The translations under genes were made by a program, and so were the position numbers. Below the pieces are notes generated by a model that did not search any database, was not told the origin of the DNA, and saw only the letters and a program-made list of their open reading frames with translations. A stretch of DNA of 64,000 bases. It comes from JACRLW01 sp046349595. Its GTDB lineage: Bacteria; Planctomycetota; UBA1135; UBA2386. The stretch covers positions 3,162,001-3,226,000 of the forward strand of contig JAXMCA010000001.1 in assembly GCA_046349595.1 (NCBI GenBank), given 5' to 3'. Position 1 is the stretch's first letter. Each line of letters begins with the position of its first letter. This document shows positions 34,401 through 41,390 of this stretch, piece after piece.

Positions 34401-34808
34401 AAGGCCGCACGCGAACTGTTCGAGGCGAGCTATGCCGCCTATCAGCGCGCCGTGAAACTCGACGGCGAGAACACGCGCCTGCTCAACGACTGCGCGCTGA
34501 TGCTCGTGCACTACCTCGATCGCGACGCCGACACCGCACAGGCGATGCTCGAGAAGGCGGTGAAGATCGGCGACGAGAAGCTGAAGAACGACCCGCCCGC
34601 GGACGCCGGCGACAAGCGCAATCTCGAAGAGGCGGTCGGCGATGCCTATGGCAACCTCGGTCGTCTGTTCCTGCGCATGAAGAAGGACCTGCCGAAGGCG
34701 CGCGCAGCCTACGAGAAGAGCCTCGAGTACTACCCCTTCCAGCGCCGCGAAGGCACACGCGCGCTCGGCGAGATCGAGGAACTCGAGAAGAAGGGCGACG
34801 GCAAGTGA
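31416..34808 (+). CDS. large TPR-repeat lipoprotein, 1130 aa
   Basis: The product begins MIVMLLSVFALLATACSS, a lipoprotein signal with lipobox LLATAC; an ATG at 31425 is an alternative start. The rest is helical TPR repeats. A module of about 115 residues occurs twice, encoded at 32815-33170 and 34428-34780: a TPR pair, then NDCGLMLLYHLHRD or NDCALMLVHYLDRD, a long helix, an EEA-GDA-NLG segment and PYQRRE or PFQRRE. The protein thus looks like a doubled half. It should act as an envelope scaffold for protein-protein contact. The stop overlaps the start of the next TPR gene (GTGA). Confidence 0.8.
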   Translation: MIVMLLSVFALLATACSSPAKPADHPAGAGAHATAEAPDLRDAERKLRSGDAYAALDVTDAILRARPEDRDARLLAAAANVQLAQSGVKNADQFLETAARQYEFALDLDRKDPAALIRLAQVRRLLGRFNDGRDAALEAAGVSGDRRQAADALLEAAANEMQLFVTDRNDELQAGTEKPSDSVVRQATGVIARLHQAEQAGASPGVTHKRTADVLRWMGRHSDALKEYETAVAAAPDSNEANTALQEVWWQMGGHVECVGAYKRMTGEAAGNATLRFYLGRAQVALGDRLRREGDTAGAIRNYSEALDSWARYDAARPADHDLSTQWVAICELSVARCALESGDTKVAEEHYLKALAADARVAQFDEEKQPRIVDSFGGNYLGGLAMIGARLSNAEGDHALRDTLDFWQRVITRHPDAFGIAYNNAALAARDLGVKIAGPDADDPATAGDAERQARLAEAMKLWEQSYAWYRKAVELEPQDPRIVNDCGLMLLYHLHRDYEAARGMFERAVELGTAQLAELAKDADASQREFLEEATGDALQNLGVLAQKNLHRPVGEWKPYFEKAVGYFPYQRREAARELARLAGGAPADQDKPDPRKAKFDAELKKADAFAADGDFDSALNVLDALNKEMTGYAPYHYWRGLYSLRFAQQAAKRNDRLGTADSMFANATTQLQRAVELDDKPLEPRRALAESQLVRGLYAEATRSIDDLLSHARSVGGAKPEELLAAHKIRAEAAARAYIDTQQSTDAATKQKGSDLLAAARESMQAVDKAGQLDTGLRDTWISAERWAGANAQAIAIMVRAWQGDASAIGALVDLGSQIGDSGAVLEALQKAEDATSLWWRGRASFDLAIQQWAAGKSEDGVATLDRAIGLFGRSMEVNREFANSCEQWTALCLGQKGIIQTSRDDLDGAETSLVAAMEKRPDVFTNDLGNDASIRRAVLVLADRFFQKGDLGRTAALYRVAGRTAPNDVDIANNEGLFCRDHGERVARKDEKAARELFEASYAAYQRAVKLDGENTRLLNDCALMLVHYLDRDADTAQAMLEKAVKIGDEKLKNDPPADAGDKRNLEEAVGDAYGNLGRLFLRMKKDLPKARAAYEKSLEYYPFQRREGTRALGEIEELEKKGDGK

Positions 34809-36412
34809 AGCGCGCCGTCCTCCTCCTCTCGGCGCTGTTCGCCGCGTGCGCGGCGAACGCGCAGGACCCACCCGTTCCCGACCAGAACGCGCTGCGCGAG
34901 CAGGCCTTCGCCGCCGAGCGGCGCGGTGACCACAGCACGGCCGCCGACACCTTCCTGCAGCTCGCGAAGCTCGAGCCCAACGATCCGGGGTGGGTCAACC
35001 GCGCGGCCGACAACCTCGGTCGCGCCGGCCGCATCGACGAGGCGCTCGACCTGCTGCAGCCCGCGCGCAAGCGTTTCCCCGACGCACTGGAACTCCGCGC
35101 CATGCTGGCACGCAGTTTCGCGCTCAAGGGCGACGCACTGCGCATGCAGAGCGGGCGCAACTCGACCGTGCAGCTCTACTACGAGGACGCGGTCCGCACC
35201 GGCAAGGAGGTGCTCGCGATCGACGCACGCAACCTCGACGCGCGGATCGTGGTCGCGTCCTCACTGCTCGAACTCGGAGAGGCCGAGGAGGCCGAGGCCA
35301 CGGCGCGCATCGCGGTGGAGCAGTCGCCGTCGAACTACAGCACCAACGCGCTGCTCGGACGGATCACCTACGAGCGCTTCGTCGCCGCGCGGCGCGACCT
35401 GCAGGACGCAGGCGAGGACACGCGCGATGCCCTGCGCAAGCTCGCCGAACAGACGCGGACCTCCGCGGAGGCCGCGCTCGAGTCCGCACACAAGGCGGAC
35501 CCCGCGCGGTCCTATCCACTCGCGGCGCTCGGCGACGTCGCCGCCTGGAGTGGCGATCTCGACAAGGCTGCGAGCCGCTACGGCGAAGCCCTCGCACTGG
35601 ATCCCTGGGCAAAGGTCAATCACCCGTGGATCCGCAGCGCCTACGACGGCAAGCGCCGCGGCGAGATCTACGGTGGGGCACGCGCCACCTACGCCGCGCG
35701 AGCCGACGCGAAGCCCGCCGGCACCGCCCTGCTCCAGTGGTACGAAGGTCAGTCGGCCTTCGATGCGGCGAGCGCCGCCGATCTGTCCAGCGAGGATCGT
35801 CGCGCGCTGTGGACCAAGGCCGGCGACCTCTTCGAGTCGACGCTGACTCCACTGCCCGACTACATCGACACCTGGTGGTGGCTGATGCAGGCGCGCTACT
35901 GGCAGGGCGACACCGCCGGTGCGACGAAGGCCGCGACCGCGTTCGCGAAGTCCAATCCGCGTCGCTTCGCGGACATGGTGCGCGGCGACGAAGACACCGT
36001 CTCGATGCTGGTCGGCATCGCCGCGAAGCAGTACGAGTCGGACCGCATCGTCGAGAGCCGCGATCTCAACCTGGTGATCGCCTACGCACGCAACACCGCC
36101 GATGCCTGGAACAACTACGCCTTCCTGTGTCGCGAGACCAAGGCGTTCCAGGACAGCCTCACCGGCTACGAGCGCGCGCTGCAGATCGAGCCCGACTCGC
36201 CGCAGCTCCTCAACGACTGCGCGGTGATCCTGCACTACCACCTCGCGTCGGCGGACAACCTGGAGCGGGCGCGCGGCATGTACCAGAAGGCGATCGAACT
36301 GGCGCAGTCGCAGCTCGATGCCGGCGGCCTCGACGCGGACCACAAGAACCGCGTGCAGACCGCGCTGCGCGACGCGCGCAACAACCTCGCGGCATTCGAA
36401 CGCAAGCGCTGA
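34805..36412 (+). CDS. secreted TPR-repeat protein coupled to the TPR lipoprotein, 535 aa
   Basis: The GTG at 34805 overlaps the stop of the TPR lipoprotein (GTGA) and opens a signal peptide (KRAVLLLSALFAACAANAQ), so I prefer it to any later start. The mature protein is a series of TPR helix pairs (DHSTAADTFLQLAKLEPNDP, LEVLA-type repeats, then WNNYAFLCRETKAFQDSL). Its C terminus carries a third copy of the module seen twice in the upstream protein (LLNDCAVILHYHLASADNLE). The two products probably interact in the periplasm. No enzyme motif is visible. Confidence 0.8.
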   Translation: MKRAVLLLSALFAACAANAQDPPVPDQNALREQAFAAERRGDHSTAADTFLQLAKLEPNDPGWVNRAADNLGRAGRIDEALDLLQPARKRFPDALELRAMLARSFALKGDALRMQSGRNSTVQLYYEDAVRTGKEVLAIDARNLDARIVVASSLLELGEAEEAEATARIAVEQSPSNYSTNALLGRITYERFVAARRDLQDAGEDTRDALRKLAEQTRTSAEAALESAHKADPARSYPLAALGDVAAWSGDLDKAASRYGEALALDPWAKVNHPWIRSAYDGKRRGEIYGGARATYAARADAKPAGTALLQWYEGQSAFDAASAADLSSEDRRALWTKAGDLFESTLTPLPDYIDTWWWLMQARYWQGDTAGATKAATAFAKSNPRRFADMVRGDEDTVSMLVGIAAKQYESDRIVESRDLNLVIAYARNTADAWNNYAFLCRETKAFQDSLTGYERALQIEPDSPQLLNDCAVILHYHLASADNLERARGMYQKAIELAQSQLDAGGLDADHKNRVQTALRDARNNLAAFERKR

Positions 36413-36424
36413 CGAGGGCGAGAC

Positions 36425-37159
36425 TCAGACCTCGACGAGCCGGCGCGCGAGGTTGCCGTACTCCCGATACGGCACCTCGTCGGGCTGACCGGGGGCGAAG
36501 CGCCAGCGCAGTCCGCGGATGTCTCCACGCGGGATGGCGATCAGCGAACTCGACACCGTGCCGTAGTCACCGCCGCGCTTGAGCACGCGGTGGCCGGAAC
36601 TCGCGCCGGTGTCGAGGAGCAGGACCGCCAGCGCGGCGAAGCGATCCTCGACCGACAGACCTTCGGCGCACGCAGCATCGAGACCGGGCAGGCCGAGTTC
36701 ACCGATGCGGTGCTCGTTGCTGATCACGACGGAACCGCCGGCGATGTCGTGCTCCTCGATGCGGCCGTCGCGATGCACCAGGACGCGCGTGTGCAGGCCG
36801 TCGCTGACCACCAGCTGGAACCCGTCGAACACGGTCCGCTCGGCGGCGGTGCGCACGGCTTCGACGGCAGCCCCGACGTCCGCCTGATCGAGCGCGAGAT
36901 GCGGCAACTCGCCGCGACTGCGCGCTCCGGCGCGGCGCGGCACGCCGGCGAGATTGGTCAGGCCCGCCACCATCCCGCGATCGGAGACGGCGAGCCAGGT
37001 CCCCCCGGCACGCCGATCACGGGGCGAGAGCATCCGTCGATTCAGCCCCACGAACAGCCCGGGCGGCGCCGACGGCCGCGCCCGCTGCTCGTCCCGGTTG
37101 CCGGCCACCACCACGGGAAACGCGGGATCGACACCGGCGAGGACGATCAGCAGGCACAT
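36425..37159 (-). CDS. NRDE/TANGO2 family protein
   Basis: The 244-aa product starts MCLLIVLAGVDPAFPVVVAG and then NRDE, the family hallmark; Cys2 at the exposed N terminus is conserved, which fixes the start at 37159 rather than at 37198. Other family patterns are GGTWLAVSDRGMVAGLTNL, RGELPHLAL and a final SSSLIAIP. Bacterial and eukaryotic members have an Ntn-hydrolase-like fold; human TANGO2 is linked to lipid or heme handling, but the activity is unproven. It diverges from the SLOG-like gene. Confidence 0.88.
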   Translation of the reverse strand: MCLLIVLAGVDPAFPVVVAGNRDEQRARPSAPPGLFVGLNRRMLSPRDRRAGGTWLAVSDRGMVAGLTNLAGVPRRAGARSRGELPHLALDQADVGAAVEAVRTAAERTVFDGFQLVVSDGLHTRVLVHRDGRIEEHDIAGGSVVISNEHRIGELGLPGLDAACAEGLSVEDRFAALAVLLLDTGASSGHRVLKRGGDYGTVSSSLIAIPRGDIRGLRWRFAPGQPDEVPYREYGNLARRLVEV

Positions 37160-37253
37160 GCGCGGGGAGAGCGTCGCGGACCGGACGTTCGACTGCAACC
37201 GCTGCGTGTCCGCGGGTGGGTCGACGTCGTCCTGTCTTCGCCGAGGGACGCGC

Positions 37254-37259
37254 TAGCAT
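37254..37259 (+). promoter_or_regulatory. candidate -10 box (TAGCAT) before the SLOG-like gene
   Basis: GCTAGCAT lies about 40 bases upstream of the GTG start. GAAGGTGA at 37286-37293 is a plausible ribosome site about 8 bases before the GTG. No clear -35. Confidence 0.35.
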
Positions 37260-37301
37260 CTCGCACCCCCTGCCCCCGGCGAACTCGAAGGTGATGCCCT
37301 G

Positions 37302-39584
37302 GTGACGAGCGCAGAGTCCACGCACGGTCTGGTCCCCTTCGTCGTCGGGGTGACCGGCCACCTCGCCCGCGTCCGCGACATGGACCCTGTCGAACGGCAC
37401 CGCCTTCGGCATCTGGTGCGTGATCAGGTCTTCGCGGTCCTCAACGATCCCAAGAAGTTCGCGCGCTGGAGCGATGCAGCCGGTCGTCCGATCGATGCGA
37501 TCCGGCTGCCCAACACACCGATCGTGCTGGTCACGAGCCTCGCCGACGGCGCGGATCGACTGGTGGTCGAGGCGGCGACGGAGTTCGCGAACACGTCCGG
37601 AGCCGACATCCGCGTCGTGCCGATCCTGCCGCAGGTCGTGAGGCGGGATGCACACGGCGCGGTGATCGATGCGCCCTACCCTGGTTTCGATCGTCTCCTC
37701 GCGCCCTGGCGGGACGAGGCGATCGAACTCCCTCAGCTCCCCTCGGGCGACGCTCACCTCCAGTACGCGTTCGCCGGCCACCTGATCGCGAAACTCGCGC
37801 GGCTGGTCGTGGTGCTTCGTGATCCGACGAGGAGCGACGAACACAACGAGGGTGGTGCATCGTGGGTCGTCCGCGCGGCGCGCTCGGGACGACTGGACGA
37901 CCGACGCCTGCACGAGGCCCTGTGGGACCTGTGCAGGCGCGCCGGGGACGAACCCGGACACCCCGACTGCGCGCGACTCCTCGAACTCGGTCTCAAGCGC
38001 ACGGCACTCGACCACTTCGAACCTTGTCCGGTGCTCGAGATCGACTGCCGCAGCGCTGCAGAGCGCGGCGCACCCGCCGTGGAGTTCCCGCAACGCTGGC
38101 TGACCTTCCTGCCCCCTGTCGGCGGCGAGCTCCACCCCGGATTCCACGACGCCTACCACGCCGGAGTGACCGCGACGGACGGGCTGCCGTGCGCCGATTG
38201 CGCGCGCCATGCGCATCACCGCTTCGAGTCCTTCCTGCAGTCCTATCGGCGGTCGGCGTCGAACCTCGATCGCTTCAACGAGCGCGCGAGGCGGGCCTCG
38301 CCGAGGGCGAGCAGCCGCCTCGAACCGGACGAGCCTCCACCGGAGCTGCGCTCCGCCTCCGACACCTTCCGCAGGGCAGACGAAGTGGCGAACCGACTCC
38401 GGGCGAAGCTCGATCGCAACCGCTGGTGGATGGTCCTCCTGGTCGGAATCTCCGCGTTCTTCTTCCTGATGACGGCGCACGGCCTCGCCGAAGGAGATGG
38501 CGCGCACGGGCACGGAGGGGGCGGCGCGCGCTGGTTCTCCGTGGCGATCTACCTGCTGTTCCTCGCAACCGCCCACCGAGTGCACTCGCGGACGACCGGC
38601 GATCGGCTGGAGAGTCCGTTCTGGGATGCACGCGCACTCGCCGAAGGCCTTCGCGTGCACTACTACTGGCGCCGCGCCGGGGTGGGAACAGCGGTCGCAC
38701 GCAACTACCTCGAACACCAGAAGTCCGACGTGTCCTGGGTGCAGTTCGCACTGGATGCGATCGCGCTGGATCGGATGAGAGCGGTCCGGAACCCGGTGCC
38801 GTCTCCGGACGAACGCAGGAGCGCGCTGCGCACGGTACTCGCCTGCTGGCTCGGCGATCAGCTCTGGTACTACTTCTGCGCCGCGCACGTTCGGCTCCGC
38901 AAGCATGCGATCGCGGACACCCGCGTCGTGGTACTCCTGTCGGGATCCGTGCTGTTCACGGTTTGGAAGGTGGTGTGCGGATTGCCGATGCCGTACGCGG
39001 CGCTGTTCGCGCTGTGCTCGGCGGGCTTCGCCGCACATCACCTGGCGACTCTCGATCGCGGAACATCGCACGCGGCGCACGACGCCTCCGGTCGTCGGAT
39101 CGGTGCGCTGGTGATCCTCGGCCTGGTGTGGGCGGTGGTCTGGCTGCTCGCTGCGATGGCGCGATCGGGTTCCATCGGCGGACTCCTGGACGACCACGCC
39201 TTCGGTTGGACGATCATCGCCATCGCCGCCCCGGCGGTGCTCGCGGGTCTGATCCACGCGCACGCCCAGCTCAGCGGATGGTCGGCGGAGAGCCGCCGGT
39301 TCCAACGCATGATCGGCGTCTACTCGGCCGCCTTCACGCGGCTGGCCGAGGCGGCCGATGTCCCCCGGTTCCCCCCGCCGCTCCCGGCCGACATCGGCGA
39401 GGAGGACCGGCGCGGCTTCTTCGAGCATCTCTCCGCAGGGATCGATCGGATCGTCGCCGTCGAGCACGCCGTCGATCTCGCGACGGCGACCCTGGAGTCG
39501 CTCGGCCGGGCTTCCCTCGCCGAACATGCCGACTGGCTCATGGTGCGACGCGACCATCCGGTCGACCTGCCGCACGCGGTGTGA
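37302..39584 (+). CDS. SLOG-like nucleotide-sensor domain fused to a six-helix membrane domain, 760 aa
   Basis: The N-terminal ~165 residues follow the SLOG (LOG/DprA-like Rossmann) pattern: FVVGVTGHLARVRD, then a helix, IVLVTSLADGADRLVVEAA, IRVVPILPQ and a PGFDRLLAPW segment. Such domains bind or make nucleotide ligands and appear in conflict systems. A Cys/His cluster follows (LPCADCARHAHH). Hydrophobic helices lie at about 375-397, 411-428, 541-560, 565-585, 602-621 and 634-653. Between helices 2 and 3 is ARALAEGLRVHYYWRRAG, a cytoplasmic element. The layout recalls SLOG proteins joined to 2TM/4TM effector domains (SLATT type). The GTG at 37302 is used because GAAGGTGA precedes it. Its 3' end faces the RyR-domain gene 9 bases away. 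Confidence 0.65.
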   Translation: MTSAESTHGLVPFVVGVTGHLARVRDMDPVERHRLRHLVRDQVFAVLNDPKKFARWSDAAGRPIDAIRLPNTPIVLVTSLADGADRLVVEAATEFANTSGADIRVVPILPQVVRRDAHGAVIDAPYPGFDRLLAPWRDEAIELPQLPSGDAHLQYAFAGHLIAKLARLVVVLRDPTRSDEHNEGGASWVVRAARSGRLDDRRLHEALWDLCRRAGDEPGHPDCARLLELGLKRTALDHFEPCPVLEIDCRSAAERGAPAVEFPQRWLTFLPPVGGELHPGFHDAYHAGVTATDGLPCADCARHAHHRFESFLQSYRRSASNLDRFNERARRASPRASSRLEPDEPPPELRSASDTFRRADEVANRLRAKLDRNRWWMVLLVGISAFFFLMTAHGLAEGDGAHGHGGGGARWFSVAIYLLFLATAHRVHSRTTGDRLESPFWDARALAEGLRVHYYWRRAGVGTAVARNYLEHQKSDVSWVQFALDAIALDRMRAVRNPVPSPDERRSALRTVLACWLGDQLWYYFCAAHVRLRKHAIADTRVVVLLSGSVLFTVWKVVCGLPMPYAALFALCSAGFAAHHLATLDRGTSHAAHDASGRRIGALVILGLVWAVVWLLAAMARSGSIGGLLDDHAFGWTIIAIAAPAVLAGLIHAHAQLSGWSAESRRFQRMIGVYSAAFTRLAEAADVPRFPPPLPADIGEEDRRGFFEHLSAGIDRIVAVEHAVDLATATLESLGRASLAEHADWLMVRRDHPVDLPHAV

Positions 39585-39593
39585 ATGCGGCAG

Positions 39594-40073
39594 TCAGCGC
39601 CGGCGTCGCACCACTCCGAAGCCGGCTCGCGCGAGCACTTCCGGGATCACCCTCACCATCACGCGGTCGTACTCGCGGATCGCGTCTTCGAGCGCGTCAT
39701 AGGGCACGAGATAAGGCGACCGCTTTTCTGCCGGGTCGCGTGGGCCGAGGGTCCAGCCGGCCGCCTTCCGCTCGTCCATCCAGCGCTCGTGCTCGGCGGC
39801 AGCCAGGAGTTCGATCTCGACGTCGCCGAGTCGGAACTCCTCGGCCGCCCCGTGTCGCAGTGCGCAACCGATGCGTGCGAGCTTGCGCGGCACGTCGCGC
39901 GCCAGGGCACGGCTCGACTCCTGATACGCAGGATCGAGAACATCCCAAGCGCGCAGCGAGGGGTCGGTGGCGGCGCGTTCGGCCGACGCGTGAGCGCGAT
40001 AGATCTCGTGGAAGGCGCGCGCCAGGTCTTCGATCGCCTCGGTGTCCAGTTCCACGTCGGTTCGGCCGTCCAT
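39594..40073 (-). CDS. RyR-domain protein, 159 aa
   Basis: The C-terminal ~65 residues match the ryanodine-receptor RyR domain: AAAEHERWMDERKAAGWTLG, RDPAEKRSPYLVPYDALED, then AIREYDRVMVRVIPEVLA. Bacterial RyR domains are thought to sense ligands and occur beside SLOG, TIR and other nucleotide-conflict proteins. The N-terminal ~90 residues are helical with no recognised domain. The ATG at 40073 lacks a ribosome site; it lies 17 bases after the stop of the MFS gene on the same strand, so it may be translated from that transcript. It converges with the SLOG-like gene. Confidence 0.75.
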   Translation of the reverse strand: MDGRTDVELDTEAIEDLARAFHEIYRAHASAERAATDPSLRAWDVLDPAYQESSRALARDVPRKLARIGCALRHGAAEEFRLGDVEIELLAAAEHERWMDERKAAGWTLGPRDPAEKRSPYLVPYDALEDAIREYDRVMVRVIPEVLARAGFGVVRRRR

Positions 40074-40090
40074 CGGTTGGTCGTGCGAAC

Positions 40091-41383
40091 TTACCCGGTC
40101 CCTCTTCGACCGCGTCCCCCGACCTCACGAACACGAAGCACCCTCATCGCGATGCCGGCGCCGACGATCACGCATCCCGCCAGCACCAGGATCCCGTGAA
40201 GACCCAGCGGGTCGGCCGCCAGCCCACCCAGGAGCGGCCCCGAGAACATGCCGAGCTGCATGCAACTCTGCAGACTCGCGAATGCGACCGAACGGCTCTC
40301 GGCAGGGATGCGCTTGCCGAAGGCCGCGTACGACAGCGTGGCACCGCCGGCGGCGAACACGGCGCCGGCGGCGCGGCAACCGACGAAGGCGTGGATCGAA
40401 CCGACGAGACCCGAGACGACCGTGGCAATGCCGAGTCCGAAGCACACGACGGCGAGTCCGCGCAGCGGTCCGAAGCGGTCACCGATCTTCGCCCACACGC
40501 CCGTGAACGCGACCTGGGCGAGGGCGTGCAACACGAACACGAAGGCGGTGGTGCGATCGACGGCATGCGCGCGCCCGGTCGCCTGCTCCGCGACCCAGTC
40601 GAGCGGACCGAGCTGCTCGACGATCAGCTGGACGAAGGCGTCCGCCATCTGCAGACCGAGCCGCATCAGGAGGAGGATCGCGAGCAGCGCTCCGACGATC
40701 TCGGTGCTGAACAGCTCACGCAGGTCGCGCCACACCTGGAAACCACCCGGACCGCCGCTGCGCAGCGAGCTGCGATCCTCGCGCGCGAACAGGATCAGTG
40801 GAACCAGCGCGAGGGCCGCGCAGATGCTGGTGGCGAAGAACACCGCGGGCCGTCCGAACAGCTCGGCAACCTCCGCTCCCAGCGCGGGCCCGGCGAGCAG
40901 GCCGAGCGCGAGCGCGACCTGGAGTCGACCGATCGTCCCGGCCTGTCGATCCGGCGGCGTGCCGGCCGACACCAGCGACATCGCCGGAGCGACGTAGCCG
41001 GCGAGCGCACCCTGCAGTGCACGCAGACCGAGCAGCGCGAGCGGTGTGCTCGCCAAGGGCATCAGCGACGCGACCGCCGCGATGCCCACGATCGCGCGGA
41101 TCGCCATCGCCTTGCGGCCCCGTCGATCACCGAGACTCCCCCACAACGGACCGAGCACCGCCGCGGTCAACGGTGCCACGCCGTAGATCAGCCCGGCCCA
41201 CCGCTCCACTTCCTTCTCGTCGTCGATGTGGAAGCGCTCCCGTACGTAGATCGGGAGCATCGGCAGGAAGGCCATCAACCCCATCGACACGGCGAAGAGG
41301 CTCGGCCACACCGCGAAGAAGTTGCGCCGCCAGGGTTCCAGAGCGGCGGACTCTACGGAGCGTGCGCGGCGATGCACGCACAC
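40091..41383 (-). CDS. MFS transporter, drug/sugar efflux type
   Basis: The 430-aa product has 12 predicted helices and the MFS loop 2-3 motif GSLGDRRGRKAMA, with a related motif in the second half (WAKIGDRFGPLRG). Helix 5 carries ALALGLLAGPALGAEVAEL, similar to motif C of exporters. The substrate is unknown. The start is a GTG at 41383 (or a later GTG at 41377), only 7 bases after the stop of the upstream secreted-protein gene, so these two genes and the RyR gene form one directional run. Confidence 0.85.
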   Translation of the reverse strand: MCVHRRARSVESAALEPWRRNFFAVWPSLFAVSMGLMAFLPMLPIYVRERFHIDDEKEVERWAGLIYGVAPLTAAVLGPLWGSLGDRRGRKAMAIRAIVGIAAVASLMPLASTPLALLGLRALQGALAGYVAPAMSLVSAGTPPDRQAGTIGRLQVALALGLLAGPALGAEVAELFGRPAVFFATSICAALALVPLILFAREDRSSLRSGGPGGFQVWRDLRELFSTEIVGALLAILLLMRLGLQMADAFVQLIVEQLGPLDWVAEQATGRAHAVDRTTAFVFVLHALAQVAFTGVWAKIGDRFGPLRGLAVVCFGLGIATVVSGLVGSIHAFVGCRAAGAVFAAGGATLSYAAFGKRIPAESRSVAFASLQSCMQLGMFSGPLLGGLAADPLGLHGILVLAGCVIVGAGIAMRVLRVREVGGRGRRGTG

Positions 41384-41390
41384 CGAGGGC

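Noticed and set aside
33938..34804. Upstream part of the frame of the second TPR gene
   Set aside because: It is antiphase to the first TPR gene; the GTG at 34805 with signal peptide and GTGA overlap is the better start.
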